DNA of 64,000 nt from Homarus americanus (Eukaryota > Arthropoda > Malacostraca > Decapoda > Nephropidae), in assembly GCF_018991925.1 (NCBI RefSeq), contig NW_024752010.1:342001-406000 (forward strand), read 5' to 3'. Positions 23,431 through 37,382 of the stretch are shown here, piece after piece; the first letter of the stretch is position 1; the number at the start of each line of letters is the position of its first letter. Below the pieces are notes generated by a model. The model searched no databases and was not told the DNA's origin. It worked only from the letters and a program-made list of their open reading frames with translations. Position numbers and translations under genes: made by a program.

Positions 23431-25748
23431 AAACCTTCATCACAAACAAAAAAGAAATTGGTATTCATTGATTACTAAGCGTGCCTGGGAGTGCATAACA
23501 TAAATGAATGAAATATATTTACTTATTTTTCCTGAATCTTGCTGTGTCACATGTTTAATTATACCCAACACAATATCGGTGATCAAAATGTAAATCCATC
23601 TTTGTATTTTACAGGTTTCCACCGTATGGCGTCAGTGTGAGTGACTTTATACATACACTACCCCAGCCAAGAGGATCCTGAACTCTTACACAACGCTACT
23701 TACCCTCTTGCACTGCCCCTTGAGGTGTACAGTATATGTGTAGAGAAACTATGCCACAAATCCACCTGTACTGACTTACTCCACGACGCACCAAGGGTTA
23801 AGGTAAATGCATGTTGACCGGTTTAGAAACTTAAATGATTCAATGTTGCAATATGTTGTAGTTTTAAAATCTGCATCTCCAAATTAAAGTTAATCAAATG
23901 TTTAGATTGATATATTATTAAATTGTGATTTATAGATAATATTACAGGTCCATGAATCACATATTTGTGATTTGTTGACCCGCGAGCCTTGGTGTGTCAG
24001 GGGAGGATATTAGATGTTCTCTGTCTGCCATACTGTACTGTACTAACACCTGCCCCGCCAGTACTGGAAACGTATAACGGTGAGACACATCGAGGCTTGT
24101 TAAATGTTCAGCTTTAGGGTTCAGTTCTACTAACACACATGTTTACAGGGTAGGTCTGTGTTGTGTTGTAGTCGACACAGATGAGTAGTATATTTATATC
24201 ATGTTACCTCAAGATACAAGAAAGACAGTGAAGAAACAGCAAGAAGGTATGAAGGCAGAAGAAGAATGACTGTAACTGGTGACGTCAATACTGCTGAGAA
24301 TATTACCACATAACACAAACAAGGTAAACTATTACACTATTTGTTTACATACAGAAAGTTGAGGTATTTGTTCACTTAATAACTTGAGTACAAACAGTCA
24401 CACGTGTCAACCACCCTCATAGTTTTCACCTTAAGTCTCATGTGAGTAATTCACACTCCATCAAAACATTAAGACGAAAACTGTTTCCAAGATTTTATTA
24501 AGTAAACAATGTTACCAATCTCCCTGTGTGAACATTTTTGTAAGTACTGTTAATGGAACCTGTAATGCAGATATTTTTACAGAATATATCATTTCATTAG
24601 AAGTTTATTTTTATGTATAATATCTAAAAGAAAAATTCATTGCGTAGGTACAAGTATGGGTCACTGTCTTCTGCCCAGAGTTGTATCTCTCATAAAATAA
24701 CGTGTATTACAAGTTATATAATACTTCTTCTGCTATTATTATAAAGTAAAATCTTATTGCCGTGTACTGCCGTTACTGTAATGTTAATAATGTAGTCTTA
24801 AAGCAATTCATTTGGGACGTGACAACAATTATTAAAAGTCCTTGGGTGTAAACTTTAAACATAACTTAAACATTAAGGTATCGCCAGAGCATCCACTGTC
24901 GTCATTATATTTATTTTCACAGCGAACGAAATAATATATTCGCGATATCCATGAAAGAAAACGCGGCTTGAGGAGATCAGGCACTGCTGCACAACATTTT
25001 TTTTCCCGTTTTATACATAATTTTTGTTGCAGCTTTGTATAAATTTAATCGCGTTTTACTTTAAATTCTGTTCCTAATTTTTAAATAACTTCTAAAATCT
25101 TATGTGTAGAAACTCTAGGAGAGACGCTACATGAATGCTTGTAATGGAGGGTGGAGGTGGCGACATCTTGCAACGCATGGGGGCAGCGTTAAGAGGAATT
25201 ATGTAAAAACAAAAACATATCAGCGTTACCAATTTAGCGGAAAAGTTGCTAATCTCAGTAGACCCAGTGCAGTGAGGTAGCCAGTGTTTACATCTTCCGC
25301 GAGTGGTAAAAACGATGCAGACAGTAAGGCGTAATATTTTGTTGACCTGGATGAGAAAAACAAGGTTGAATATCACAAATTATTACCGTCAGCTAAAATA
25401 ATCGTAGGTTTTATTTCGTTCTAGATGTCCACTTACATGTTTCACTGTAGGATTGATTATCTTTCTGAATTCCGTAAAACAACGAAGGAATGATTAAAGA
25501 ATTTATTTTATTCTTATTCCTAATTTGAATCAACTGTCAAAAAGACCTAAGTAAAATAAGTCTTTGTGTAAGAGTAATTATGGGCTAAAGTTGAACTCCC
25601 TCTCTTTACCCCCAGTTTAGAATAATGGCTAGACATAGGTTAGCCTCATAGCCTCATTATCCCACACAGTCAAACACTACTATTCCATATGAAAGAAAAT
25701 CTATTGGAAGAAAAGCCACAACGAGTCACCAGGAATAAAAATGTTTGC
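22491..25748. other. Gene-free stretch with one (CT)n
   Basis: A (CT)18 run lies at 23392-23427. No coding frame longer than about 130 codons is present, and none has a recognisable motif. AGTGTTGCCAAG at about 23157 resembles hAT-type ends, but no partner end was found. Confidence 0.45.
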
Positions 25749-25777
25749 CACACACACACACGCACACACACACGCAC

Positions 25778-25820
<43 letters not shown>
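25749..25820. repeat. Interrupted (CA)n microsatellite
   Basis: CA units with several CG interruptions over 72 bp, ending in CACAAACACA. Confidence 0.95.
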
Positions 25821-26959
<1,139 letters not shown>

Positions 26960-27047
26960 CAATTTAAAAATCGAGCGGTTTTTCGCCAGGGTTAGCAACA
27001 CTGCAACTGTTGAAGGCATTGCCAGCTCTCAACACAGGCAGTTCACC

Positions 27048-28112
27048 ATGGCATCCTCTAATTCTGTTTACAGTTTGGATTTCCATCTTCAGTTTTTCAA
27101 AACTGTGGCAAAAAGTGCAGTGATTGCAGTGACAGAGAGTGATGTTGAAAATCCTCAAATAAAGGAAATGTTATACAGAATTGCGTCTTGGCATGAGGAG
27201 GTCCTTGAGAACTACACGAAGGTGACACTGATAACGTGTGGTAAAGTGGCGTACAGGGAAGGTGGTGTTGCCGTTCATGAGGCACAGAACCCCGGACAGC
27301 AAGACAGCAACCGAGTTTATATAGAGAACGACGACGTGTGGTCTGTAGTAGCCCTGGACCCGGGAACCTTAGCTGAAGAAGACAGTTTCCATCTGTACGC
27401 AATGCAAAACGTAGGTCGTGAGGGCTGGTGTGTGCTGGTGAGTGACTTCCACACTGTGCTGCACGTTCTGAGGAGCCACAGTTTGGGCACCGAACACTTG
27501 ACAAGAGACACCTGCTACGACTCTTGCTTACACCACCAAGACAGTCTTGTCCCGCGAATTCGACCGTCCTTGTGGCATACACGTATCAAGTACGATATTT
27601 GGTTCTTAATGCCGCTGAAAAGAGTGTTACAGACTGTCTCATCTCACAGTGAGGAAACCAAAAAGATGATCCTAAGAAACACAATATTCTACCTCACTAA
27701 ATATGATATAGACACAAATAACGACGTGGACCGGTGCCTCGTGGCCGGGTTTGATACAGTGAACCTAAAACATCGAGCTGTAGGGAGGACCTCTAGTAGA
27801 GATAACATCCTCATGGCTATGCATCTGGAAAAAGACTGGAGGGGTTTTCTGGTGGCCGTGTCTCCGCTGCTGAGGACTTACGATCAATCCACAAGGAACA
27901 TCTTCTTGAGAAAGTTTACTAATATAAATCCCGTTAGCTGGGAGGAGGCGGCCGCCATCATCTCCAGCAATATTTCTCTTCGTGATATGACGTTCCAGTG
28001 TGTGTGTCAGTTACCCATCGCCTACCTAGAGGAACACGCTCCTCCCCAGCTCTGTAGGAGAATACGAAACAGAAAGACACTCATTCCTCGATGGATAGCA
28101 TTTAAAGAGTGA
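27048..28112 (+). CDS. Intronless orphan gene, 354-aa protein of unknown function
   Basis: This is the only long open frame in the window with normal protein composition. I start it at 27048 because that ATG has a good Kozak context (CACC before, G after) and because the same frame upstream runs into the AT microsatellite. The protein begins [20 protein letters not shown]. There is no signal peptide and no clear membrane span, so it is probably cytosolic or nuclear (inference). It has eight cysteines (64, 128, 156, 160, 230, 318, 320, 336). C156 and C160 followed by H162-H163 could bind metal, but this fits no family I can name. The N-terminal third is acidic; the C terminus has a basic cluster (RRIRNRK, 337-343). 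No intron is evident and no homologue is recognised. A lineage-specific gene, a retrocopy, or a domesticated viral or transposon gene are all possible. Its G+C is clearly above its flanks. Confidence 0.75.
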   Translation: MASSNSVYSLDFHLQFFKTVAKSAVIAVTESDVENPQIKEMLYRIASWHEEVLENYTKVTLITCGKVAYREGGVAVHEAQNPGQQDSNRVYIENDDVWSVVALDPGTLAEEDSFHLYAMQNVGREGWCVLVSDFHTVLHVLRSHSLGTEHLTRDTCYDSCLHHQDSLVPRIRPSLWHTRIKYDIWFLMPLKRVLQTVSSHSEETKKMILRNTIFYLTKYDIDTNNDVDRCLVAGFDTVNLKHRAVGRTSSRDNILMAMHLEKDWRGFLVAVSPLLRTYDQSTRNIFLRKFTNINPVSWEEAAAIISSNISLRDMTFQCVCQLPIAYLEEHAPPQLCRRIRNRKTLIPRWIAFKE

Positions 28113-28679
28113 ATATTTAGAGAGATCACACTTGTTACCATAAAACTGTATATACTAAACCCACGAGACACTTAATCCTTAACTCTTCTTGGTATGGTGA
28201 CGTCCATAGGGAAGGTTTCTTGGTTTCCTTTTAGAACATTTTGGTGTTTACAACTTATATACTTAAGCGGGTATAGGAACTAGTGCTCTTTAATATATCA
28301 CTAAGAGACAATCAGTTAATGTGTACCTAGCCTAGGACGATCAAGGGTAATAATTCAGGTTATAACTATCCATTAAGTAGTCACATAAGCAGCGGTTGAG
28401 GTATTCTTAGTGTTCATTAGTCAACAGGAAGATGATAATAATACGTCATCAGCAAAAGGAGTGGCAGGATAAACGTCTGTATCTTGGTAATGAACTCAAC
28501 AACAAGAATAACACTGGGAACATTTTTTGTAACAGTTGTGTGTGAAGTAATACTGATGATCACTGCAGACAAAACACAAGAAAAATCATGACAGTAACTT
28601 TATAATCGTTATGTTTAAGGAAATCTTTATGGTGTATCTGACTAGTTATGTTTTCTTTGTTATGTTTCTTTGATCAAAC

Positions 28680-28685
28680 AATAAA
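28680..28685 (+). terminator. Candidate polyadenylation signal AATAAA
   Basis: A canonical AATAAA lies 568 bp after the stop codon of the gene at 27048, followed within about 30 bp by a G-rich stretch (GAGAGGGGGTGGTAGG) that could act as the downstream element. It is one of two canonical hexamers noted here. Confidence 0.4.
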
Positions 28686-28872
28686 GTGTACACGAGAGGG
28701 GGTGGTAGGAGAAGACAATATCAGAAGCAGTTAATGTAAATAATGCCGTTTACCTTGAGTGATCGTTAATGTCTTCTCTGAGGCTCAGGGCTACACACCT
28801 TACTAACCAGCGGTGGTATCCCCTTTATATATACTATATGTGTTATTTTATACTGTACATATGAGATATCAC

Positions 28873-28878
28873 AATAAA
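28873..28878 (+). terminator. Second candidate polyadenylation signal AATAAA
   Basis: A second AATAAA, 761 bp past the stop codon, is followed by T-rich sequence (TTGTATTCTTTAATATTG). Which of the two hexamers is used cannot be told from sequence. Confidence 0.3.
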
Positions 28879-28889
28879 TAACGAGAAAT

Positions 28890-31077
28890 ATTGTATTCTT
28901 TAATATTGCGATTAGAGGAATGAGGCCTCACGCTGGTGTCAGAATTTTCTCAGTAGTTCGTGTTCATTTTTCCCCATACCTGAGGATGTGAGACTCGTCA
29001 TTTTAGTACAGTTTCAGTACCACTCTGATCACCAACCAAGTTTTGTATCGTAATTGGTATGAGTAAGTTAAGTAGGTACACATTATCACCGGATGTAGTT
29101 TACTGAAAATTTGAACATAAGACTTGTTACTTTCTGAGACGAGAAACTTAAGGGTACATGTATTACCCTGGCGTATGTATGGGGGGAGAGGGGGTCTTTA
29201 TGTAATGCCAACACTACCTTCTCTGTATTCAACCTCAGACGTGCCAGCAAGCAGGGCCGATTACCTTCGATCTAGATTTAAAACCGGATGAGAGGCAAGG
29301 AGGAGGAAAAACGTGTACCGCCGCTGGGCTCTATTCCTGGTATATAATTTGTGTGGCGATGACTTTTTCGCCTATATACTGTGAACCAAATGTTGCAATC
29401 GTTTCCCAGTATTATATCGTTGATACCCTGGACAGACTTACCGCAAACTATTAATAGATTTATAAAGAATAAAGCAGTGAATAGCTGGAAGGTAAAATAG
29501 ATAAATAAAGTTTACGTGTAAGCGCTTTTAAGATTTGAACAGAAATATACAATTATCGTTAGGTATTGACATATTTGAACATTCAGTAGACGTTTAATAC
29601 TATTCTTAGTATATCTGTCTATTCTCATCTTTGTCCCTTAGTTTATTTCACCTCGGAGTGTAAGAACCAATAACTAGACTAACAGTAAGAATAAAATGTG
29701 TAGGAAAACAAGACAAAAGTTGGAAGTATTTGCCAACCTTGAACAGACACGATTCTCTGTTCTTTTTTTGTTTGCTATAATTATCTCTCGTGTGTGTGTG
29801 TGGCCGGGAGGTGCAGACAGGTAAAGGTGGGGTCCAGTACAGCTGCACAGAAGGGTTGAAAAACTAGAATCACGAGCAAAGTCTAGTCAGGTTTTTTATA
29901 CAAGTACGCATACAGGTTTCGAGACAATCAGTAACTAGCAGGAACCTTGGATACACTTGCAGTAAGGAGGATTAAGTCTGCCTGACAGAATTTGGACTCA
30001 GCTTGACATAGAACAAACAACACGAACTATAACCATTCAAAAATACTTCCATAATAAATATGTGGGATGCATTTGGCCTTTGGTTATATTTTCTTATAAC
30101 GAAAATAATTCTATGATAGATTTGAGTTATCCACTTAAACCAGTGTTGTGTCTTACCATTTCTAAAGTTTTCCCGCAGAGAACAACATAATTGGCTTTTG
30201 CAAAGACTGAGGTTCTCCACTCGTAAAGTGAAGACTATAGTGATTTATGGAAAACTGAAATCTCCCCCACTCAGAGGAGCGTCTGAATGGTTCTCGCAAA
30301 CTTGAGTTTCCGAAATTATTTCATTCTAAATGGCTCTTGCGAAATTTGAGACCCCACATTTAGGGGACACGTAAATGGCTCTTGCGATGACTGAGTTTCC
30401 CCACTTAGGACCCAGTCTTCCTGGTCTAACCAGAGGTGAGTCAAAGTCCTTTCAAAACGACTGACTGCCCAGGGTTACCTGTGATGAAGTCCTCTTTCAT
30501 GTGTGGTACCTTGTATTCTCCTTTTCCTTTATGGTTTTCATGGGAATGCTAAAACGATTAGGTAATCTCTTTGCCCGGGTTAGTGTGTTGGTTACCCTCA
30601 GGGGACGACGGGTCGGTTGGTTGTTTCCGGTAATGAAGGATTCATGTTTGTTTTTACAAAGTAAGCTTTCCTGTTTTGATTTAGATGGTATCTTACGCTA
30701 CCTTGAGAGAAACATACACAGCCAAGATATGCGTGTAACCTTAAGAGATATACAAGAAACATTCAAACACTCATCCATATTAAAGACACGTCCACACCCA
30801 CCATTTAAAGTAACAGTGTACAACATGTAAAAATCTAAAAGGATTAAACTATCGTCTTCAAGGGTTTAAACCATCACTATCAATGGATTAAAGCAACTTT
30901 TCACAGTGTTAAACCATCACCTTCAGAGGGCTAAGAGGCTCCAAGGTTATGTACACTTGTGGATGGTCAGAACAAGTACAGTGTCCCGCGGGTCAGGTTC
31001 ATCACCTTACCTGGTTGCCTGCTGTAGGAGGTGTCGACCCTACTGTAGTTCCTTACCTCTCATCAATATCTCATGGC
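28890..31077. other. Gene-free stretch with a decayed tandem repeat
   Basis: At about 30185-30405 a word resembling AAATGGCTCTTGCGAAATTTGAG recurs three to four times with heavy divergence. The 109-codon frame at 30501-30830 starts at a GTG, has no recognisable domain and is probably chance. Confidence 0.45.
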
Positions 31078-31109
<32 letters not shown>

Positions 31110-31176
31110 AACCCTGTATCCGCATGCAGAATAGTAACAAGCCTTATTACCCCACAAAGTGTTTCATGAATATGCG

Positions 31177-31226
<50 letters not shown>

Positions 31227-31246
31227 GGCTTGGTGGGGGGGGGGGG
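31078..31246. repeat. Two (CA)n tracts and a G12 run
   Basis: CA tracts at 31078-31106 and 31180-31224 are separated by 73 bp of ordinary sequence. An uninterrupted G12 follows at 31235-31246. Frames on both strands here are Thr-His or Cys-Val repeats. Confidence 0.95.
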
Positions 31247-32730
31247 TCGTGGTAGAAAGATCATAATACAGTACAGTGCTTCTTAAAAACATCGGTAGCA
31301 AAGAAGAAAATTAATTATCTTAAGTGATTTGTGTTTTAATTTTGTTTTGTTTATTTGACGACAAGACCTTGAAGGGTATAATAAAAATGAAGATGTTATT
31401 ATAGAAGAGCGGAGAAGAAGAGAGAGAATAGGTTAAAGTACAGAGAGAGTTACAGAGTGTGAAAAGTACATAGAGTGCAGTAGAGAAGAGCATGGAAGGA
31501 AGACGATGATAAAAATAAGCCTAAAAGCAAGGAAGAAAGGTACAGGGTAGAGTGGAGGAAAAAAAGAGTAATTTGAGCAGCACAGAGCACAAATACGAGC
31601 ACAATACAGGAGAGGAAAATAAACCTGTGTGGGAGAGGTTGCTTCCAGGTGAATGAGATTGACGTAAAACCTATTTCCCTCGTAGATGCGTGGAGTCGGT
31701 CCTTCTAGGCAGATACACAGAGATTGGATTTGGTGGGTACTGGGTGTAAGGAAGACACAGAGTGGGTGTTAGGTGGTAGTGAGAGGAGGTGGAACAAGGT
31801 GTCAGTGGGTCTCCAGGCGCTGGGACGAAATATGAGAAGTATTGTCTGTTTGTTCTTAAAGAGGAACGAACCTTGTTTTTGTTGTTTGGTGTCGTCGATC
31901 GATGCAACGTCCGTCTCTCACATAAGAACCACTCCTAAGAAGATGGCTACTGTATTATCGTGGAAGTATTTGATATATTTCTACTATTCAGTGCACGTAT
32001 AATGGTCCACAGATAAGAGGGAAGGTCTGGGTCTGTTGTGAGGCATTTTATAGCATCACATCGAGAGACTGAGGGTTGATGAGGTGTTGGGGGGGACGTG
32101 TAGGGTGTTGAGTAGTGTGTGAGAATGTGGGTGTATAAAGATATGTTGGGCTGTGTATGTGTGTGGTGGGCACTGGAGAGATGGGGAGTATATGGTGTAG
32201 TCTTAGGGAGCGTATTGGGGCGGAGTGTACGAGGTATTAGGGAGTATGTGTGGAATGTGTGTGTAGTATAAGGGAGAATGAAGAATGTTGAGGAGGTGTT
32301 GGTGTAATGTGTAAGGTGTTGGAGAATGTTTGGAGGTTAGTTAAGCACCGTGTGGATTAAATAAAGACTCCTACGCAACCGACACAGTTAATAGATTAAA
32401 TAGCACAGGTAAATAAATAATAGTAAGAGAATAATAACACAAAGTGATATCCAGAGCGTGAAAATCATTTGAGAGAGGAACAACCCGCAGGTGGTCGACC
32501 TCCCCTCACTAACAGCTCCCTGATAAATGTCCAATTTCCGTGACGAGGTCTCATTTGCTGGTGAATTCTTGATCAAGTATTTCACCTTCGGAATGGTGAG
32601 GAGGAGTGGCCGCATTCATTATCTATATTGAAGGAAGTTACATTCAGGTGTCTGGGTTCACTTACCGTCTTAACCCAGATGTATGTTCAGTTTTGACTCG
32701 TGCTCTCTCTCTCTCTCTCTGTCTGTCTAT
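31247..32730. other. Gene-free stretch
   Basis: Purine-rich at about 31380-31640, then G/T-rich at 32020-32340 with many GTGTGGGTG- and GTGTAGGGT-like words. A short (CT)n at about 32703-32721 adjoins the SINE that follows. No supported gene. Confidence 0.5.
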
Positions 32731-33022
32731 CCCCGGGCAGGGTGAAACTATGGGCAAGTTTCTTTACGCCATTTGCCTCTGTCTACCCAGTAGTAATTGG
32801 GAACCTGGATGTTAATCGATTTGCCGATCATATTCTGGGGTAATGGTTAGCCAGTGCAGTTGGCGAGTTGTCCGGTCTTCTCTGACTATTCCTTGACACT
32901 GGGTCATGCAGCTCGTTAACTCAGGGTGTGGTTGTTGTGCTGGCGACAGCTTCTACACCTTAAAACAAATTCACGCCTGGGCTGCCCTGGGCCGGCCATC
33001 CTCGTACACGGGGGCAACTATT
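32731..33022 (+). mobile_element. SINE copy, tRNA-Val-like family, head truncated
   Basis: This copy and the one at 50802-51102 (opposite strand) match over about 280 bp. Shared landmarks are GGTGAAACT, GCCTCTGTCTACCCAG, TAATTGGGAACCTGGATGTT, GGTAATGGTTAGCCAGTGCA, CAGGGTGTGGTTGTTGTG and GACAGCTTCTACACCTTAAA. The tRNA-like head seen in the other copy is missing here and is replaced by a CT-rich run at 32703-32730. Matching short peptides in frames across both copies reflect nucleotide similarity of the repeat and not a shared protein. Confidence 0.8.
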
Positions 33023-35060
33023 ATCATCTCTTTCGTTCTCTTATTTCCTTCCTTTTCCTCTTCCCGCTGTTTTGTACATTTATTATTTTTCCAGCTATAC
33101 GTTTATTCGTCACAGCCAGTACTAGCTAACTATAAACAGTAATAACATTATTTCTTCTATTATGTATTGTGTTGAACCCCATTACGACGCCTTTGGCCTG
33201 TGTTAATGGAACTATTCAGTCTCAAGAATTAATCTCTACTAAATGTGTTATAATTCTAAGGTGTTCTTCCCTGAGTTTAGAAAAGATTGATCAAGTTTTC
33301 CTTATTCAGAGCTAACTTTACAAGCCTTAATACGATAGTTTTAGAGAAAAAAGTTTTACAATAACGAACACTTTTTCATGCCCATGGTAATTTAAAGTAT
33401 TGATAGTTTTAAAAGAAGTTACGTTGTAACTTTGGCTTATAGAACTTTTCACTGAGGTACACGAGTTAACTAATATTTCTGATACCAGTACTTTATTTTA
33501 CCTAAAAGAAAGTTATTAATATTTTGGATAACAGAAATTTATCTTAATTGGCAAAGGTGAATAAATACTACAGGTAAGATCCTCATTCATAGCTAGAAAA
33601 AATATAATCTAGCTCGAAAAGTTTGAACATGATAGCGTGGTCAGACTTACCACCACTACTGAGTGTGTTCCCTGGACGCGTCACACAAGATGCTGGCCTC
33701 CGTCATCGTTTATTTTCCTGTGTCTGGTTTATGACCACCGAGCCAGGGGAGCTCATTAGGCCAAGCATCCATCCCTTTGTCGGTTTTACTCTATTTGTCA
33801 AAATGATTGATACCCCGAGTCGTTTATTGTACAGACCATTTAACGTGAGTTACTGAGTTTATAGATCACATTAATTTATATTCAAATGCCAGAAATGATA
33901 TTGGAACAAAAATTTGGTCTTAAAAAAAAAAGAATAGGATCCAAAACTATTCCACTATTCCTGACACTTAAGAGAGATGTCAACTGAAAATTAATTAAGC
34001 AGCGAACGGGTTAATATCCTTGTCCACGTGACCTTACCATGGATTGAACCTGAAAACGCTAATTAGGTGAATCTAACATCACCGTGGAATAGTTCCCATC
34101 GTTAGTTCACCTTTGGTTTTTTGTTTAGGGGGAGACTCAGGTGATTTCTGGAGGCTGTATACCAAGTCTTTAGATTTTTTTTACACCTATTAATTAAAAA
34201 GTTGGTAAAATCATAAACAGTCTTGTGGCTTATAAGAAAATCTTGACTCGACTTAAAGGAAAATAAAGTTAACTAAACCGAAGATCAGTTGTAAGTGTTA
34301 AGAAGGAGAACTCTTGTCACTAGTTATGTCTTACTGACTACTCATACATCCCTCCTGCTGTTCCTACATTTATCCTCTTGTCTCTTTCCTCTCACCACTT
34401 CTCCCTCTTTTCCTCGCTTCTCCTTCTCCTTCCTTCTTCCCTCCCTCTATTCCTTCTTCCCTTCCGTTCTCTCCACCTTCTGCCCTTCATATTTGCAGAT
34501 ATATTTCGTGAGTTAGAGTATATTTAAGTTTATGGACATACAGGTATATTCATAACTACTAATATATTTCGTATATACTATAGGTATCTTGTATGTTTAA
34601 TATTAGAGATATATTTCACGTTTTGGGATATATATTCGTATTACTGGTATAAGAGTATATCAGATTTAATGATATTTTTCGCGTTTAAGGATTCATTTCG
34701 TATATATTTCATCTTAAAGAACGAACGTGATGATAGGGGTATAATTCTGTTTCATATAATTCTCGTATTATTTATATTCACCTGTTCTCTAGCGTACCTA
34801 AAACACACTCTGTAAAAAATGGTTAAAAAAAAACACCTGAGGCAACAAACACGAGATTAATAGAGTGTGTTTTAATAATTGAGTTTACACTTCATTCATC
34901 CTTTGTTTATGAAGTAATGTGTTAGGGTTATGTGAATGGACGCCGTTTATAGTGTTACTTCAGTGTTTTATAGAGGAGTAACGTGTGTGTGTGTATGTGT
35001 GTGTGTGTGTTTGAGAATACATTATCACATAAGATCTTTTCATAGTTCTTTATTTATTAC
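33023..35060. other. Gene-free stretch
   Basis: AT-rich with a pyrimidine-rich part at about 34340-34495 and a short interrupted (GT)n at about 34983-35012. Repeated TATATTTCG/ATATATTTC words run from 34500 to 34710. No supported gene. Confidence 0.5.
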
Positions 35061-35242
35061 TCCTTAAGCCTTGAGTACCAGAGGAAGCAGTGAGGTAAAC
35101 CAATGCACTTAACCACCTTTTACTCTCCCAACGATAAAGTTAGGTACACATTCACAGATGGGTGGACTAGGGTGCGAACCAGTGACCTTTATTAGAACAA
35201 AAGGTGAACGCTGTATCCACTTGTCCTCCTCCACACCCCACT
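35061..35242 (-). mobile_element. tRNA-derived SINE
   Basis: On the minus strand, a box-A-like GACAAGTGGATACAGCG (35209-35225) and a box-B GGTTCGCACCC (35170-35180, close to GGTTCGANNCC) are spaced as in a tRNA promoter. They are followed by CCACCCATCTGTGAATG and GTACCT, a body typical of invertebrate tRNA-derived SINEs (from general knowledge, not checked). The insert would be transcribed by RNA polymerase III. The 3' end is uncertain. Confidence 0.65.
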
Positions 35243-35446
35243 ATTATTCCTTAATCGTGTCAAAATAATCACAAAAGCTACACGCGTGATTACCGCTATA
35301 CAACCGGGAAAAAATGGCCTAACTAACCGTGTTTACCGGATCTGCAAAATTTCACACACATAAAACACCTGAGGTTTATAGAGCACGTATTTTATCCTCT
35401 GGTTGTATTTATCAGTTCGGTGGACTTGTGTAAATGATTCTTTCAA

Positions 35447-35625
35447 TGTGAGTTTATTTGTGTTTTTGTTTGTGTGCGTGTGTGTGTGTTTTTCTGTGTT
35501 TGTTTATGTATGTATGTGTGTGTTATGTGTGTACGTGTGTGTGTGTGTTTTGTGTTTGTTTGTGTATATTTTTGTACGTATGTGTGTTTGTTTGTTTCTA
35601 TAGTTATTTGTGTTTGTGATAGCTG
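35447..35625. repeat. Compound GT/GTTT microsatellite
   Basis: Mixed GT, GTTT and GTAT units over about 180 bp. Cys/Val/Phe and Thr/His/Lys frames across it are artefacts. Confidence 0.9.
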
Positions 35626-35699
35626 AGGGTTTGTGTGTTTGTTGGTCTTGATCTTGTGGTGCCTTAGCGAGACGTGTCCAGCAGGAATGGAATAAATCA

Positions 35700-36593
35700 A
35701 TCAACATCTCTGGCTATATCACCGAGTGAGTTGAGTGAACGTGATTAACTCAAAGGAAACTGTACATTGAGAGGCTGTGTTTTGAAATACCACACACAGA
35801 AAGATCTAAAATGGTACTGTGAGCTGTATGAGTTTACCTGTCTATTACACTCCTAATTAACCTGTATTACGGTACTATAGGACTGAACTTTATGAATCTA
35901 CCTGCCTATTACACTCTACTAATTAACCTGTATTAAGGTACTGTTCATTACCTGGAGTGTTATACGGTGTGGATTAAAACTGTATCAACGTTAATATATA
36001 TTTTAACAAGAACTACTTAGAATATGGGAGGAATTTTGACTCATTAGATGGGATATATTTTGTAAGAGGTTTCACTCCTTCATCTCATCACTTCATCTTT
36101 ATTTTGATTGTGTCTCTCTGTTATTATTTTCTAGTCCCTAAAAGGTTCTAATCTAACCTTAATCAACTATTACCTTAGGGGCTGATCCTATTAGACACCC
36201 AGTTCTAATAGCTAGTTTAGGTTACTAGGTTAGGACAGTGCCTATTATTATCTGTGAAAAGTAGATACTATTCGACCTTTAACCGATTATACTGCATCAA
36301 TTAAAGTATTCGAAGTAGTCAATAAGATCGAAACCTATTCTAATACCATAAACGAGACAACAAGTTAATGAAAATGTTTGGGAACGTTTCTGCTGAGTTT
36401 GTTGTCACTGACCTACACTCGGTGAGACAGGTAATCAGGGAACGATAGTGGCTGATGGGTTAAGTTACCTCGTAAACATCACCGGAGGACACAGCTCACA
36501 GGTCTTAAAAAAATATATAATGAAACTTTTACTCCCACAATAATTTTTTTGACATTTTCCTCCAGCTATTTTCCCCTATGAATCTAGCACCCC
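35700..36593. other. Gene-free stretch with a duplicated segment
   Basis: The text around TACCTGTCTATTACACTCCTAATTAACCTGTATTA-type sequence at about 35835-35880 is repeated with small changes at about 35900-35945. A degenerate CCTAATGGG-type run lies at 36130-36240. No gene. Confidence 0.5.
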
Positions 36594-36627
36594 TCTAACC
36601 TAACCTAACCTAACCTAACCTAACCTA
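36594..36627. repeat. Interstitial telomere-like (TAACC)n tract
   Basis: Six to seven perfect TAACC units, the complement of the TTAGG unit. Confidence 0.93.
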
Positions 36628-36779
36628 CAAGTGATGTAATATAATTTAATTAAATCCCAGGTAACACAAGACGTATAATATAGTGTAGATCGTATATTGT
36701 GTTCCGCTGAAATTAAATACAGTTGCAATTGACTAAATATAATTTGAATAATATAACGTAAAAAGTCCTGTCTGGTGTC

Positions 36780-37382
36780 TCCTCTCTCTCTGTCCATGAG
36801 GAGGTAGAGGAGAAGGGGAGGAAGGGAAGGATAGAGGAAATGAAGGAGGAGGGAGGAAAAGGAGGGAAGAGGAAGGAGGAGAGGAGAGGGAAGGGGTAAG
36901 AGTGAAAGAGAGGAGTGAACATAGGCAGTTGTTTCTCCGGTGTGTTTCTCGTGCACACCTTGTAGGAGGAAGAGGGAGAGAAGAGAGGGGGAAGAGAGAG
37001 CTGACAATAAGAAGGAAGTGAAAAAAGAGACAGGCAGAGAAGAATGAGAAAAATAGGAAGTAAAGTAGAATAACAGATGAAGAGGAGGGAGAGAAGGAGA
37101 TGAAATAAAGAAGAGATAAAGGAGAAGCGATGAAGAGGAGGGAAAGTGGGATAAGAGATGAAGAACAGGAAGGAAAATAATGAAGAAAAAGGAGGAGGGA
37201 AGGGAAGAGAGAGTAGAAGGAATGTGAGGGATTATTTGCGACTGTACACTGAGCTGGTTTCCTGGGGATTAAGCTGAGGAAAGTGTGATTTATTTTCTAA
37301 GGTCGGTGAGAGAGGGAGGGAGGGGGGGGAAGGAGGAGGGGGAGGGGGGGAGGGAGGGAAGGAGAGGGAGGAGGAGGAGGAG
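36780..37382. repeat. Purine-rich block, GGA-rich at its end
   Basis: The + strand is largely G/A from 36780 to 37230, and again GGGAGG/GGAGGA-rich at 37307-37382. No gene. The minus-strand Ser/Leu/Pro frames follow from composition. A short (GT)n follows at about 37407-37428. Confidence 0.85.

Noticed and set aside
26980..27003. hAT-like right end (GGTTAGCAACACTG) just upstream of the orphan gene, with AACTGTTG repeated near 26636 and 27004
   Set aside because: The sequence after the upstream repeat does not match an inverted CAGTGTTGC end, so no complete element can be drawn. The short repeat may be chance.
30501..30830. 109-codon + strand ORF
   Set aside because: Begins at GTG. The first ATG is some 30 bp in, no motif is recognisable and no transcript signals are seen. 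Probably chance.
32906..33142. Short ORF with a peptide similar to one read on the minus strand at 50697-50918
   Set aside because: The similarity comes from two copies of the same SINE in opposite orientation, not from a protein family.
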